From Rhodobiaceae bacterium (GTDB lineage Bacteria; Pseudomonadota; Alphaproteobacteria; Rhizobiales; Tepidamorphaceae): a DNA stretch of 64,000 nt. The notes beneath the pieces are model-generated. The model searched no databases and was not told where the DNA came from. It was given only the letters and a program-made list of their open reading frames with translations. The stretch lies in the NCBI GenBank assembly GCA_020637985.1, contig JACKJK010000003.1:186001-250000 (forward strand), in the 5' to 3' direction. The translations under genes were made by a program, and so were the position numbers. Numbering within the stretch: position 1 is the stretch's first letter; every line of letters starts with the position of its first letter. Positions 42,424-50,773 of the stretch are shown here, piece after piece.

Positions 42424-43320
42424 ATGTCGACCATTTTGTGCGTTGAAGACGAACCGCAAATCCGTGCGGACCTTGCAGAAGAGCTGGCAGATGCGGGCTA
42501 CGAAGTGCTGGAGGCTTCCAATGGCGCCGAAGGCATCCGCATGATCGTCGAGCGAAAGCCCGACCTTGTCATAAGCGATATCTCCATGCCCGGCATGAGC
42601 GGCTACGAGCTTCTGACAGAGTTGCGCCGCGATCATCCCGGACTTGCCGAGATGCCCTTCCTGTTCCTCTCGGCATTCAATGAACGCGAAACGGTGATCG
42701 AGGGTATCCGTCTGGGCGCGGATGATTTTCTCACCAAGCCGATCGACTACGAGATGCTGCTGACAAAGGTGGAAGCCGAGTTGCGGCAGGCGAGCCGCAT
42801 CGTGCGCGAGAAGGACCTCGAACGAACCGAGCTGTACAACGCCCTGACGCGCGGCGGGCTGGAAAACGACATCGAGTTCCGCTGGCCGGCCATGGAGCCG
42901 CGCAAGATCATCCTCGTCGGGCGCAGCGACAAGGGCATGTGGCAGGTCCAGCGGTTCCTGGAGGATCTGGGCCACGAAGTGCGGGTGTTCACCAGCGGGC
43001 GGGCCTATCTGCAGCGCGCCGGCTTCGAGGAACTGGACGCCGACATCACGCTGCTGTGGCTGCACTCGGACGACATGCAGGCGCCGATGTTCAACCAGTT
43101 CCGTGGGACCCGCCACGGCATTACCGTTCTGGTCATTCCACCGGAGATGGGGATCCCCGCCGGCAAGCTGAAGATCAAGAACATGGACGACAGCTGCATG
43201 CTGCCGATGGAAGAGGCCGACTTCTACGAGAAGCTGGAGACATGGTTGGAAATGGCCGCGCAGAAAGCGGATGAGCGTGCTGAGCAGCAGGCAGCGGAAT
43301 TGCAGGCGGCGGAGGCGTAG
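42424..43320 (+). CDS. response regulator with N-terminal receiver and degenerate C-terminal receiver-like domain
   Basis: A 298-residue protein starting MSTILCVEDEPQIRADLAEE. Residues 1-120 are a canonical receiver (Asp52 in VISDISMPGMSG, Lys105 in DFLTKPIDYE) closely similar to the receiver of the 37834 protein. Residues about 155-275 look like a second receiver fold lacking the phospho-acceptor (KIILVGRSDKGMWQVQRFLE). A short Ala/Glu-rich tail follows. No DNA-binding domain is present. It is 41 bp after the kinase gene and is presumably its partner, signalling by protein contact. Confidence 0.87.
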   Translation: MSTILCVEDEPQIRADLAEELADAGYEVLEASNGAEGIRMIVERKPDLVISDISMPGMSGYELLTELRRDHPGLAEMPFLFLSAFNERETVIEGIRLGADDFLTKPIDYEMLLTKVEAELRQASRIVREKDLERTELYNALTRGGLENDIEFRWPAMEPRKIILVGRSDKGMWQVQRFLEDLGHEVRVFTSGRAYLQRAGFEELDADITLLWLHSDDMQAPMFNQFRGTRHGITVLVIPPEMGIPAGKLKIKNMDDSCMLPMEEADFYEKLETWLEMAAQKADERAEQQAAELQAAEA

Positions 43321-43477
43321 CAATTCGAGGTCAGGTCGTGGCGCAAGACCGGACTGGGCCACGATGGCCGCCGGATGCAAGGCAGGTCGCTTGCCTGCGT
43401 GTGCAGCAGGTCGCCGACCTTGCTGAACATTTCCAGATTCATACCATGCAGCGCCGTTGGAACCCGCCAGTCTGCAT
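43321..43477. other. 157-bp convergent gap
   Basis: It lies between the response regulator and the convergent membrane glycosyltransferase gene. No clear terminator with a T run or other element was identified. Confidence 0.3.
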
Positions 43478-44833
43478 CTATGAATCCGATTGGTCGATCA
43501 CACCTTGTTGGCGCAGTGCGTGCAATCCGGCAATGATCGATACGACGAGCGGATACAGACTGACCGTAGGCCACGAAATTCGGCCGAGCTCCTCCATGTT
43601 GAGCGCAGGGGCAATCCACAGCGACAGGCCGATGCCATACAGCCACAACGGCGTCGCAGCCGACCCAGTCCGGCGCCAAGCCAGGCCGATGAACATCGTA
43701 TGCAGGAAAATGCCGAGCGTGATGTAGTGAACCTGGGAGACCGGCGTCACGACCGCCATGAGTGCCGTCATGAGAGCAACCGCGAGCAGCAGCGCGGGCT
43801 TGTTTCCAGGTTGCGGTCTGCGGATGCTCCAGAACCTGCCGTGACCAGCTATCACCAGCGCGGCAACGAATGCCGACGAAACGGCGATATGCGCATGTTT
43901 GGCCCAGTCGGGAAGCGGGCCGAGGGCCTGTTTGGCGCTCAGGATTGCCCAGTTCTTGTACAGGAAGGGGCCAAAACCGATCATGTCCGGAGAGACATTT
44001 TCCTGGCCGCCCGCGTGGAAGGTGTTGTTGGTCATGCCGAAAATGCGGCCCAGGAAGTCGGCATGAACGGCCACGAAGGCGTCCGTGCCAAGCACGAGGT
44101 ATGGCACGAGCAGGAACAGGACCGCGCATCCGGTGGCGAAGCCGGCGACACAGGGCCAGTCGCGACGCAGGATCGCAATGCCCAGTGCCATGGCCGGGTA
44201 GATCTTGATGGCCGTGCCCACCGACAAGGCAACCCCGGCCCAAAATGATTTCCCGGTCACCAGAAGGGCTGCGAACCCGACCAGTGTCAGCAGAACGAGG
44301 GTGCTCACCTGGCCTCTGCCAAGCCCTCCGCCAATCACGAAGAGATAGGCCGCGATCGGAGCCACGCGCAGGAACCACCAGGGTTGATGGAGAGAGTGCC
44401 GATCCGCATTGCCAGTCCAGGTCCCGGTCAGGATCACGCGTTCGATCGTCCGTGCAACCAGGTGCGACGCCCAGGCAAGCGCGCCGAAGCCCAGTGCATA
44501 CCAGGACGCGACCGCAAGCGGGTAGGGGATTGCGAACCACGGCGCCGCATCTCCGCCCGGCGGATTTGCAAACGGGACCATGAAGATGGCGAAGATGGGC
44601 GAATAGAGAAACAGCCAGCCGTTGTCGTCAGGAACCGAATAGGGGGATGCGTTGGCCCAGATCGCCCAGCCGGCGCGGAAATAGACTTGGGCATCCGTCA
44701 TCGGGCGATCGAGATAGGCACCGCGCAACACCGTCAGGGCGCCGAATGCGACAACCGTCACCGCCAGAATGGCCAGGATGGCAAAGTCGACATTCGTTGG
44801 CCTTGGCAATCTTCCAGAATATCGCGATGTCAT
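43478..44833 (-). CDS. GT87 family (DUF2029) membrane glycosyltransferase
   Basis: A 451-residue polytopic protein starting MTSRYSGRLPRPTNVDFAIL, with about ten hydrophobic segments. The periplasmic loop after the first membrane helix contains RPMTDAQVYFRAGWAIWANA, with an aspartate expected of GT-C enzymes. The LSVGTAIKIYPAMALGIAIL segment is typical of DUF2029/PimE-like mannosyltransferases. It would use a polyprenyl-phosphate sugar, which could be made by the GT2 enzyme at 45583. The start was placed by homology; a longer N-terminal reading is unsupported. Confidence 0.85.
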   Translation of the reverse strand: MTSRYSGRLPRPTNVDFAILAILAVTVVAFGALTVLRGAYLDRPMTDAQVYFRAGWAIWANASPYSVPDDNGWLFLYSPIFAIFMVPFANPPGGDAAPWFAIPYPLAVASWYALGFGALAWASHLVARTIERVILTGTWTGNADRHSLHQPWWFLRVAPIAAYLFVIGGGLGRGQVSTLVLLTLVGFAALLVTGKSFWAGVALSVGTAIKIYPAMALGIAILRRDWPCVAGFATGCAVLFLLVPYLVLGTDAFVAVHADFLGRIFGMTNNTFHAGGQENVSPDMIGFGPFLYKNWAILSAKQALGPLPDWAKHAHIAVSSAFVAALVIAGHGRFWSIRRPQPGNKPALLLAVALMTALMAVVTPVSQVHYITLGIFLHTMFIGLAWRRTGSAATPLWLYGIGLSLWIAPALNMEELGRISWPTVSLYPLVVSIIAGLHALRQQGVIDQSDS

Positions 44834-45158
44834 TGGACTTGTTATCGGATTGCGGATCGGGCAAACGGCGCGACGATCATCATGGCGCGAAGATGATGGA
44901 GGAATATGCGCATGTCCATGGAATGCGGAGACTGCGGCGTTTCGGCGCAATAAGCGACTGAAGGCATCTGCGTCTGGTGAGCGCAACCCGGACCATGGAT
45001 CGGCATTGGTGCCCTGTCAATCGGATCACCAACCGCGAATGACTGGCCCGCATTTGCCGCGCCGCGAGCAGTCGCAATGATGGATGGGACCGCCGGATTC
45101 CGGTTCTCGCGCGAGGTGGACACACAGCCCGCAAGTCACTAAGGAATCCGCGAGAGAC
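44834..45158. other. 325-bp divergent gap
   Basis: This region separates the GT87 gene (minus) from the GtrA operon (plus) and must contain both promoters. Several short frames are open but none has a good start or protein-like sequence. I saw no tRNA, strong dyad or repeat. Confidence 0.4.
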
Positions 45159-45581
45159 ATGCTGGAAAGGCTTGAGATCGGCGTGCGTGATCTCCGCGTG
45201 ACACAATTCGGCTATTTCGCGGCGGCATCAGGCATCGGGGCGACAATCGATTTCGTCCTGATCCTGTATTTGACGATCCAGATCGGGCTTTCCGGCTGGC
45301 AGGCCATCGGGATTTCGATGCTTGTCAGCGCATCTGTCGTGTATTTCATCCATGAGCACGTCACGTTTCATGATCCCGTCGAGAGCAGGTCGAGCGGGAG
45401 GAGGTGGTTCGCTTTCCTCGTATGGAGCGTCGGAATCTATGTCGTGCGCGTGGCGGTATTCTCGATCCTGATATTTGCCGGCGCCCCGCATGTGCTTTCC
45501 GTCGCGGCGGCGATCGTCAGTACTGCGCTTCTGAATTTCATGGTTTCACAAGGAGCGATATTCGTGAGGGGCGATAGCTAG
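45159..45581 (+). CDS. GtrA family membrane protein
   Basis: A 140-residue protein starting MLERLEIGVRDLRVTQFGYF, with four membrane segments and the family motifs FGYFAAASGIGATIDFVLIL and SASVVYFIHEHVTFHD. GtrA-like proteins are thought to flip polyprenyl-phosphate-linked sugars across the inner membrane. The next gene, one base downstream, is the GtrB-like transferase that would make the lipid-linked sugar. Confidence 0.88.
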   Translation: MLERLEIGVRDLRVTQFGYFAAASGIGATIDFVLILYLTIQIGLSGWQAIGISMLVSASVVYFIHEHVTFHDPVESRSSGRRWFAFLVWSVGIYVVRVAVFSILIFAGAPHVLSVAAAIVSTALLNFMVSQGAIFVRGDS

Positions 45582-45582
45582 A

Positions 45583-46545
45583 GTGAGAGAGATCGCCGTC
45601 GTCGTTCCGTTCTTCAACGAGGAGGAATCCCTGCCTGCGTTCGTCGAGGAAACGAACCGGGTATTCGATGCCTTGTCGCACAAGCATGATGTCCGCTTCA
45701 GGATGATCCTCGTCGACGATGGAAGCCGCGACGGTTCGGTTGAGTGGCTGAAGGACTCGGCAGTATTCCGGATGCCGGTCGATCTCGTCCAGCTCTCGCG
45801 CAATTTCGGGAAGGAGTCGGCAATCAGTGCAGGTCTCGACGCGGCGAATGGTGTCGACGCCGTGGTGATCATGGACGCCGACCTGCAACACCCGCCCGCG
45901 ATCGTCGATGCGTTTCTGGATCACTGGCTTCGGGACGGATTCGATATTGTCTATGCCCACAGGAAGGGTGGAACCTTCAACCAGCCGGCACGCAGGATGA
46001 TTTCCCGGCTGTTCTACAAGCTGATCAACAGCGGAAGCCGCTTCGACATACCGCGGGACTCAGGGGATTTCCGCCTGATGAACCGGCGCGCGCTGACAGC
46101 CCTTGGCCAGTTGCCCGAGAGGGAGCGGTTCATGAAGGGGCTGTATGCCTGGATCGGGTTTCGCCAGAAGGGGATCGCCTACAATCCGTCGACGAGGAAG
46201 GTCGGTAAAACCAAGTTCTCTGTCGCGAGGCTGTTCCTGTTGTCCGTCGACGGCATAACCTCGTTCACCGTCGCGCCCTTGCGCTACATGTCCGCCTTCG
46301 GCATAGCCGTTTCCGCCCTGAGTTTCCTGTATGGGCTGTATATCCTCGCCGAGAGGCTTTTCTGGGGGAATGAAATACCCGGATTTGCATCGATCATCAC
46401 GTTGATTGCCTTCTTCGGTGGGATGCAGTTCATATGCATCGGCATCATCGGTGAGTACATCGGCAAGATACTGATCGAAACAAAGCGCCGACCCAAGTAT
46501 AGCGTCGCCGAACGGGTAGTTCTGTCGGACAAAGCGGCGACATGA
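45583..46545 (+). CDS. GtrB/ArnC-like polyprenyl-phosphate glycosyltransferase (GT2), GTG start
   Basis: A 320-residue protein read MREIAVVVPFFNEEESLPAF from GTG at 45583. The GT2 catalytic domain has VDDGSRDGS, IMDADLQHPP and the RNFGKESAISAGLDAANG segment, and two C-terminal membrane helices follow. These enzymes transfer a sugar from UDP or GDP to undecaprenyl phosphate. It is coupled with GtrA upstream and the deacetylase downstream (ATGA overlap). The sugar is probably an N-acetylated hexosamine if the deacetylase acts on it. Confidence 0.92.
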   Translation: MREIAVVVPFFNEEESLPAFVEETNRVFDALSHKHDVRFRMILVDDGSRDGSVEWLKDSAVFRMPVDLVQLSRNFGKESAISAGLDAANGVDAVVIMDADLQHPPAIVDAFLDHWLRDGFDIVYAHRKGGTFNQPARRMISRLFYKLINSGSRFDIPRDSGDFRLMNRRALTALGQLPERERFMKGLYAWIGFRQKGIAYNPSTRKVGKTKFSVARLFLLSVDGITSFTVAPLRYMSAFGIAVSALSFLYGLYILAERLFWGNEIPGFASIITLIAFFGGMQFICIGIIGEYIGKILIETKRRPKYSVAERVVLSDKAAT

Positions 46546-47336
46546 CAGACAGCCGGCGCGCTTTCACGATCATCGCGGACGACTATGGTCTTGGCGACCG
46601 TCATAACCGCGTCATTCTCCGGTTGCTGGAGTGCGGTCTGCTTGACGGTGTGTCCGTCATGGTCAGCGACGATCTGAGGAACGAGGATGTCAGCCGGCTT
46701 CTCGAAATCGCCGAACGCCGGCCGATCCAGATCGGTTTGCACCTGAACCTGACCGAGCCCATGCCGGGCCTGTCCTGCGTGATGCCGCTGGGGCAACTGC
46801 TGCGCAGGTCCCTTGCGGGCGGCATTGATCGCAAAGCGGTCTCGCGAACCTTGCGTGTACAATTCGACCTGTTCCAGTCGTCAATCGGCCGATCGCCCGA
46901 TTTCATCGATGGCCACCAGCATTGCCACTGTATTCCCGTCGTAGCCGCCGCCGTCATCGATGCGGTGCGGGGGCGGATGGATTCCATTCCCTGCTGGATC
47001 AGGAGCCCGTGTCCGCGAACCTTTCGCGGTGTGATCCAGGCCCTGCGGATGGGCGGCCCCAAGGCGGTCGTGATCATGGCGCTTGGCTATGTGCAGAGGC
47101 GGCGGCTGAAGCGGGCCTCGATTGCGACGAACGCCGACTTCGCCGGCATCATGCGGCTGGACACGGCGGTTTCGACGAAAGGAAACTTGCTGCGGATCCT
47201 GTCGCGGGCGGGACCGGGTTGCGTCGTGATGACCCATCCCGGAGATGGCGCGGACGCCCGCCAACTGGCCGGGCATGCGCCAGCCGCACGCGACGCGGAG
47301 GCAGAGGCCCTCGAAGCCTTCGCCGCAAATCCCTGA
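46542..47336 (+). CDS. ChbG/HpnK (YdjC) family carbohydrate deacetylase
   Basis: A 264-residue metal-dependent deacetylase starting MTDSRRAFTIIADDYGLGDR. The DDYG motif (Asp13, Asp14), QIGLHLNLTE and DGHQHCH metal/catalytic segments are clear. The family removes N-acetyl groups from amino sugars, as in chitobiose or glycosyl-hopanoid metabolism. Its ATGA overlap with the GT2 gene suggests transfer of an N-acetyl sugar to a lipid followed by deacetylation. Confidence 0.9.
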   Translation: MTDSRRAFTIIADDYGLGDRHNRVILRLLECGLLDGVSVMVSDDLRNEDVSRLLEIAERRPIQIGLHLNLTEPMPGLSCVMPLGQLLRRSLAGGIDRKAVSRTLRVQFDLFQSSIGRSPDFIDGHQHCHCIPVVAAAVIDAVRGRMDSIPCWIRSPCPRTFRGVIQALRMGGPKAVVIMALGYVQRRRLKRASIATNADFAGIMRLDTAVSTKGNLLRILSRAGPGCVVMTHPGDGADARQLAGHAPAARDAEAEALEAFAANP

Positions 47337-47461
47337 GCTGAATTCCGGCATATGTCTGCCGTCCCGATCGGGCGATATCCCGGCAAAGCGGTCAGGCGGT
47401 ATCCGTGTGGAACGGGCCGGCGGGAATGGCCGCAATGTGCGTCGGCCGCTATCCGTGATGG

Positions 47462-47818
47462 CTAGTCGCCCTGCGGTGCCTCGTCCGGGTACGGCCATTT
47501 GCCCGTTTCCCGGCACCAGCCCGGCGATTGTACAGGCAGGTGCAGCGCAGCGCGCTCAGCATCCGTCAGGCAGCGCGCGACGACGTTCTTGGCATGCGCG
47601 ATGAGCGCTGGCACGGATTTCCAGACGGGCCAGACGCGCGCGGTGCCATCATAGGACCACGTGAAGACGGAAGCGCCATCCGCGAGGAAGCGTGCGCCGA
47701 TCACGCCCGCCTGATGACCGTCCAGCACGCCAAGTAGGGCGCCGGTATCTGTCGACCACACGCGCGCGGTTTCGTCGTTCGACGCCGTCACCAGTTCGCG
47801 GCCATCGGGCGAGCCAAA
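47462..47818 (-). pseudogene. 3' remnant of a WD40-repeat protein
   Basis: About 118 residues are recognisable, from FGSPDGRELVTASNDETARV through DGTARVWPVWKSVPALIAHA to SPGWCRETGKWPYPDEAPQG. These are two WD40 blades and the short C-terminal tail normal for long bacterial WD40 proteins. The N-terminal remainder is absent, and the upstream frame overlaps the neighbouring gene without homology. It appears to be a deletion remnant of a once much larger gene. Confidence 0.7.
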
Positions 47819-47871
47819 TCCGTTCCCGCTCGACCGGCGTCGCGTCGAGTGCGCATCCCGTTCGCACGGCT

Positions 47872-48939
47872 TCAGTCCGCGGCGTTTCGGTGCGCGGCGA
47901 TCGGCGTCTGCCGTGCCAGCAGCCAGCGGTAGGCCTGCCGGCGCCAGGAGTGGCGAGCACGGTGCGAAGACTGCGCGTGCAGCACGCAGTGCGGCGAAAC
48001 CAGCAAGCGCGCCAGCATGTCCGTACTGCGTGCGTCGACCGCGCTCAGCAGCGCTCGGCAGGCTTCGCATCCGAATATGGCGTGGGCGATCGACAGGCCG
48101 GTTCGCACGGGCGTCTCGGCGCCGGAGCGACGCGCACGCTCGGCAAGTTCGCGCCCGTCGACGCCTGCGCGCGCGATCATCATCATGTCGACGATGTTCT
48201 GCAGCCTGTCGAAAAGGTGCGACGTCGCGCCATGCAGGCCGGCGAGAACGAGGCGCGACGCCATGGTGATGCCGCCTGCCGCCGGGCCTGCGTAGTCCTC
48301 GTACCCCATCGAAAGCGCGTGGCGAAGCTTGGGCGCATGAACCATGTCGGTATGAACCTCGACAAGGTCGTGGCTGCCTGCGCCCTTTTCGCGCCAGTAT
48401 TGCCGTTCGGTATACGCGGCTCGCTTGTCGGAGGGCTCGACCGGCTCGAAACCCAGCCGCTCGACCGTCTGCGCAACCGCCGTTGCCGCACCGGGCGCGG
48501 CGAGGATGTCGATGTCGGTGAATGCGCGGGACGAAAGCCCGCCGTAGACGTTGCGGGCGAAATCCGGTCCCTTGACGATTACCGCTGGAAGGCCGGCCGC
48601 GGCAAGCGCGGTTTGTATCTGCCCTCCGAGCTGGTCGAGTGCCATGTTGCGCGCCGCCTGCGCCCGGTAGCTGGTCTGCAAGGTGGCGATCAGCGCACGA
48701 ACGGCTTCCTGCGCATCCTCACCCGGTGCGTTCCCCAGCCCGTGTGCATCGCCGTGCGCGATGGCTGCGAGATTGCGGGCCACCGCCATGATAACGCCGT
48801 GGGCGCCGGCCTGCGAGACGATCTCCGCCACGACAGCCTCGGACATCGGAAGATCCAGCCTCGCGGCGGATGCGCGCGGGTTCTCTCCGGCGGGATCTCC
48901 GAATCTTGCAAGCCACAGCGGGGCATTGTCGCCGGTCAT
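47872..48939 (-). CDS. nucleotidyltransferase family protein (NTP_transf_5)
   Basis: A 355-residue protein from ATG at 48939 (MTGDNAPLWLARFGDPAGEN) behind GAAGGGCCAG; a longer start at 49038 has no ribosome-binding site. The core shows VIVKGPDFARNVYGGLSSRA followed by FTDIDILAAPG, the metal-binding aspartates of the NTP_transf_5 family, and HDLVEVHTDMVH. The family often accompanies HprK-like kinase, PqqD-like and glycosyltransferase genes, which lie 2-4 kb away here. It is divergent from the small exported Pro/Ser-rich protein. It probably transfers a nucleotide or sugar-phosphate group; target unknown. Confidence 0.8.
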   Translation of the reverse strand: MTGDNAPLWLARFGDPAGENPRASAARLDLPMSEAVVAEIVSQAGAHGVIMAVARNLAAIAHGDAHGLGNAPGEDAQEAVRALIATLQTSYRAQAARNMALDQLGGQIQTALAAAGLPAVIVKGPDFARNVYGGLSSRAFTDIDILAAPGAATAVAQTVERLGFEPVEPSDKRAAYTERQYWREKGAGSHDLVEVHTDMVHAPKLRHALSMGYEDYAGPAAGGITMASRLVLAGLHGATSHLFDRLQNIVDMMMIARAGVDGRELAERARRSGAETPVRTGLSIAHAIFGCEACRALLSAVDARSTDMLARLLVSPHCVLHAQSSHRARHSWRRQAYRWLLARQTPIAAHRNAAD

Positions 48940-49094
48940 CTGGCCCTTCGTCGAAAACGCGTCCTGTTGCTGGGCATGTATCCTCCCCGAACCCGTTTCC
49001 TGCAATGCGCCCTGCGTGCCTTCAGGAAGACGTAGCATGGATAAGCCGGAGGCAGCCCAGACGGTCCGGAAAAAGACGTTGAAATTCCGTGCTT

Positions 49095-49121
49095 CTGGCG
49101 ATTCCGCAATTGCGTCGCCAG
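49095..49121. promoter_or_regulatory. nested dyad in the nucleotidyltransferase/small-protein divergent region
   Basis: CTGGCGA (49095-49101) and TCGCCAG (49115-49121) flank the palindrome GCAATTGC. It lies 50 bp upstream of the small exported protein gene and could be an operator or hairpin. This is the only marked symmetry in the 231-bp region. Confidence 0.35.
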
Positions 49122-49170
49122 CCGCGCCTCGCTAGTTTCTGCAAATAACGGGTGAGGTTGTGGAATCGAT

Positions 49171-49428
49171 ATGACAGGCGGCGAAAACAGGGAAATCACC
49201 CGGCGCAAGCTGTTGCAGCGTATCGCGGTTGGCGGTGCGTTCGCATTCATGCCGGTGCTGCCGGACAGGTGGGTGAAGCCTGCGATCGACATGATCGTGG
49301 TTCCTGCCCATGCCCAGGCGGTCTCGGGCCCCAGCCCGAGCGCAAGCGCCGCCGCTGTCCCCCCGACGCCGTCTGCGTCACCGGGCATCATCCAGCCGTC
49401 CCCGAGCCAGTCTCCCAATCCGGCTTGA
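49171..49428 (+). CDS. small exported Pro/Ser-rich protein with twin-arginine-like leader; candidate modified peptide
   Basis: An 85-residue protein starting MTGGENREITRRKLLQRIAV. Arg11-Arg12 and a hydrophobic stretch resemble a Tat leader. WVKPAIDMIVVPAHAQ (34-49), with AHA|Q as a likely cleavage site, resembles a leader motif I recall from small proteobacterial proteins. The remaining 36 residues hold about ten prolines and nine serines in PSPSAS and PSPSQSPNPA patterns. No catalytic domain is possible. It lies 70 bp upstream of a Skp1-GlcNAc-transferase-like gene and near HprK-like and PqqD-like genes, so a glycosylated or otherwise modified secreted peptide is a reasonable inference. Size and leader support reality; function is unproven. 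Confidence 0.7.
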   Translation: MTGGENREITRRKLLQRIAVGGAFAFMPVLPDRWVKPAIDMIVVPAHAQAVSGPSPSASAAAVPPTPSASPGIIQPSPSQSPNPA

Positions 49429-49498
49429 GTTGGCCGTGTCAGGGAAAGTTCGCCGCCGCGCGCCAGGGGGCGTTGGTCGCTAGCGAGCCCAATGGGCC

Positions 49499-50773
49499 AT
49501 GATCCCCCAAGCCGATGCGGATATTCCGGCAATTTTCGTGCAGGTCGCGTCCTATCGCGATCCTCAGCTGGTTCCCACGCTGCGAGACTGCGTCGCCAGG
49601 GCGGCGCATCCCGGGAGGCTTACCTTCGGCATCTGCTGGCAGCGTGATGACGGCGAGAGCCTCGAGGAATTCGCCGGCGATCCGCGCCTGCGCGTGGTCG
49701 AGGTGGATTATCGGGAGTCTAAGGGAACCTGCTGGGCCCGCAACAAGGTGCAGAGCCTCTATGCGGGTGAGGCCTACACGCTGCAGATCGATTCCCATCA
49801 CCGCTTCGTCGAGGGATGGGACGATCTGCTGATCTCGATGATGGCCCAGACCGGCAGCGCGAAGCCGATCCTCAGCTGCTACGCGCCGTCCTTCGATCCG
49901 TTCGATCTCTCCAGGCTCCGCGACGAGACGCCCTGGGCGCTCGGCTTCGACCGGTTCACGCCGGAAGGCGTTCTGTTCATGCGCCCGCGCGAGATGGCCG
50001 ACTGGCAAACGATCGTGCGCCCGATCCCGAGCCGCTATTTCTCCGGCCACTTCGCGTTCGCGCCCGGCGTCTTCTGCCGCGAGGTTCCCTACGACCCGAA
50101 CTACTATTTCCACGGCGAGGAAATCAGCATCGCCGTGCGCGCCTTCACGCATGGCTACGACCTGTTCTGCCCGCACCGCGTGGTGCTCTGGCACGAGTAC
50201 ACCCGCAAGTACCGCACCAAGCACTGGGACGACCACGTCGCAGAGAAGGGGGCGCAGGTTCCCTGGACAGTCCGCAACGACGACAGCCTGCGGCGAAACC
50301 GCATCCTCCTTGGCATGGAGGACGGCGATGTCGATTTCGGTGCGTACGGCTTCGGGACCGCGCGCACGCTGCGCGACTACGAGGACTACGCCGGCATCAA
50401 TTTCCGTCTGCGCCTCGTTCAGCCCTACACCTACGAGAACCGGCCGCCGCCCAACCCCGAAATCTATTCCGGCGATGCGGAATGGCGCGCGCGCGCGACG
50501 AAGGAGTTCTGGACGCGCATCCGCCTGCCGGATGGCTTGCCGGCCCCCGACGCGGATGTCGATTTCTGGTACGTCGGCGTCCACGACGAGGACGGCAACG
50601 AGATGCACCGCGCCGATATCCCGGCGGACGAAGTGGCGCGCATCCTGGCGCAGCCACGCGCCGAGTTCATCCACCAGTACAGGGCATACCGCAAGGCGAA
50701 GACCTGGACGGTGTGGCCGCACAGCCCGCAACGCGGCTGGCTGGAGAAGGTCACCGGCCCGCTGGAGGGTTGA
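49499..50773 (+). CDS. GlcNAc-transferase family protein (PF11397, Skp1-hydroxyproline GnT-like)
   Basis: A 424-residue glycosyltransferase starting MIPQADADIPAIFVQVASYR. The family signature is strong: IFVQVASYRDPQLVPTLRDC, the SKGTCWARNKVQSLYAGEAY segment, QIDSHHRFVEGWD (Asp98-x-His100 as metal site) and YFHGEEISIAVRAFTHGYD. The founding eukaryotic enzyme adds GlcNAc to hydroxyproline of Skp1; bacterial members are uncharacterised. The Pro/Ser-rich exported protein is directly upstream. It is cytoplasmic by sequence. The last 23 bp overlap the convergent HprK-like gene. Confidence 0.88.
   Translation: MIPQADADIPAIFVQVASYRDPQLVPTLRDCVARAAHPGRLTFGICWQRDDGESLEEFAGDPRLRVVEVDYRESKGTCWARNKVQSLYAGEAYTLQIDSHHRFVEGWDDLLISMMAQTGSAKPILSCYAPSFDPFDLSRLRDETPWALGFDRFTPEGVLFMRPREMADWQTIVRPIPSRYFSGHFAFAPGVFCREVPYDPNYYFHGEEISIAVRAFTHGYDLFCPHRVVLWHEYTRKYRTKHWDDHVAEKGAQVPWTVRNDDSLRRNRILLGMEDGDVDFGAYGFGTARTLRDYEDYAGINFRLRLVQPYTYENRPPPNPEIYSGDAEWRARATKEFWTRIRLPDGLPAPDADVDFWYVGVHDEDGNEMHRADIPADEVARILAQPRAEFIHQYRAYRKAKTWTVWPHSPQRGWLEKVTGPLEG

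Noticed and set aside
37834..43320. A LuxI-type autoinducer synthase partner
   Set aside because: No gene in the window encodes a LuxI-like synthase, so the REC-LuxR protein is treated as an orphan.
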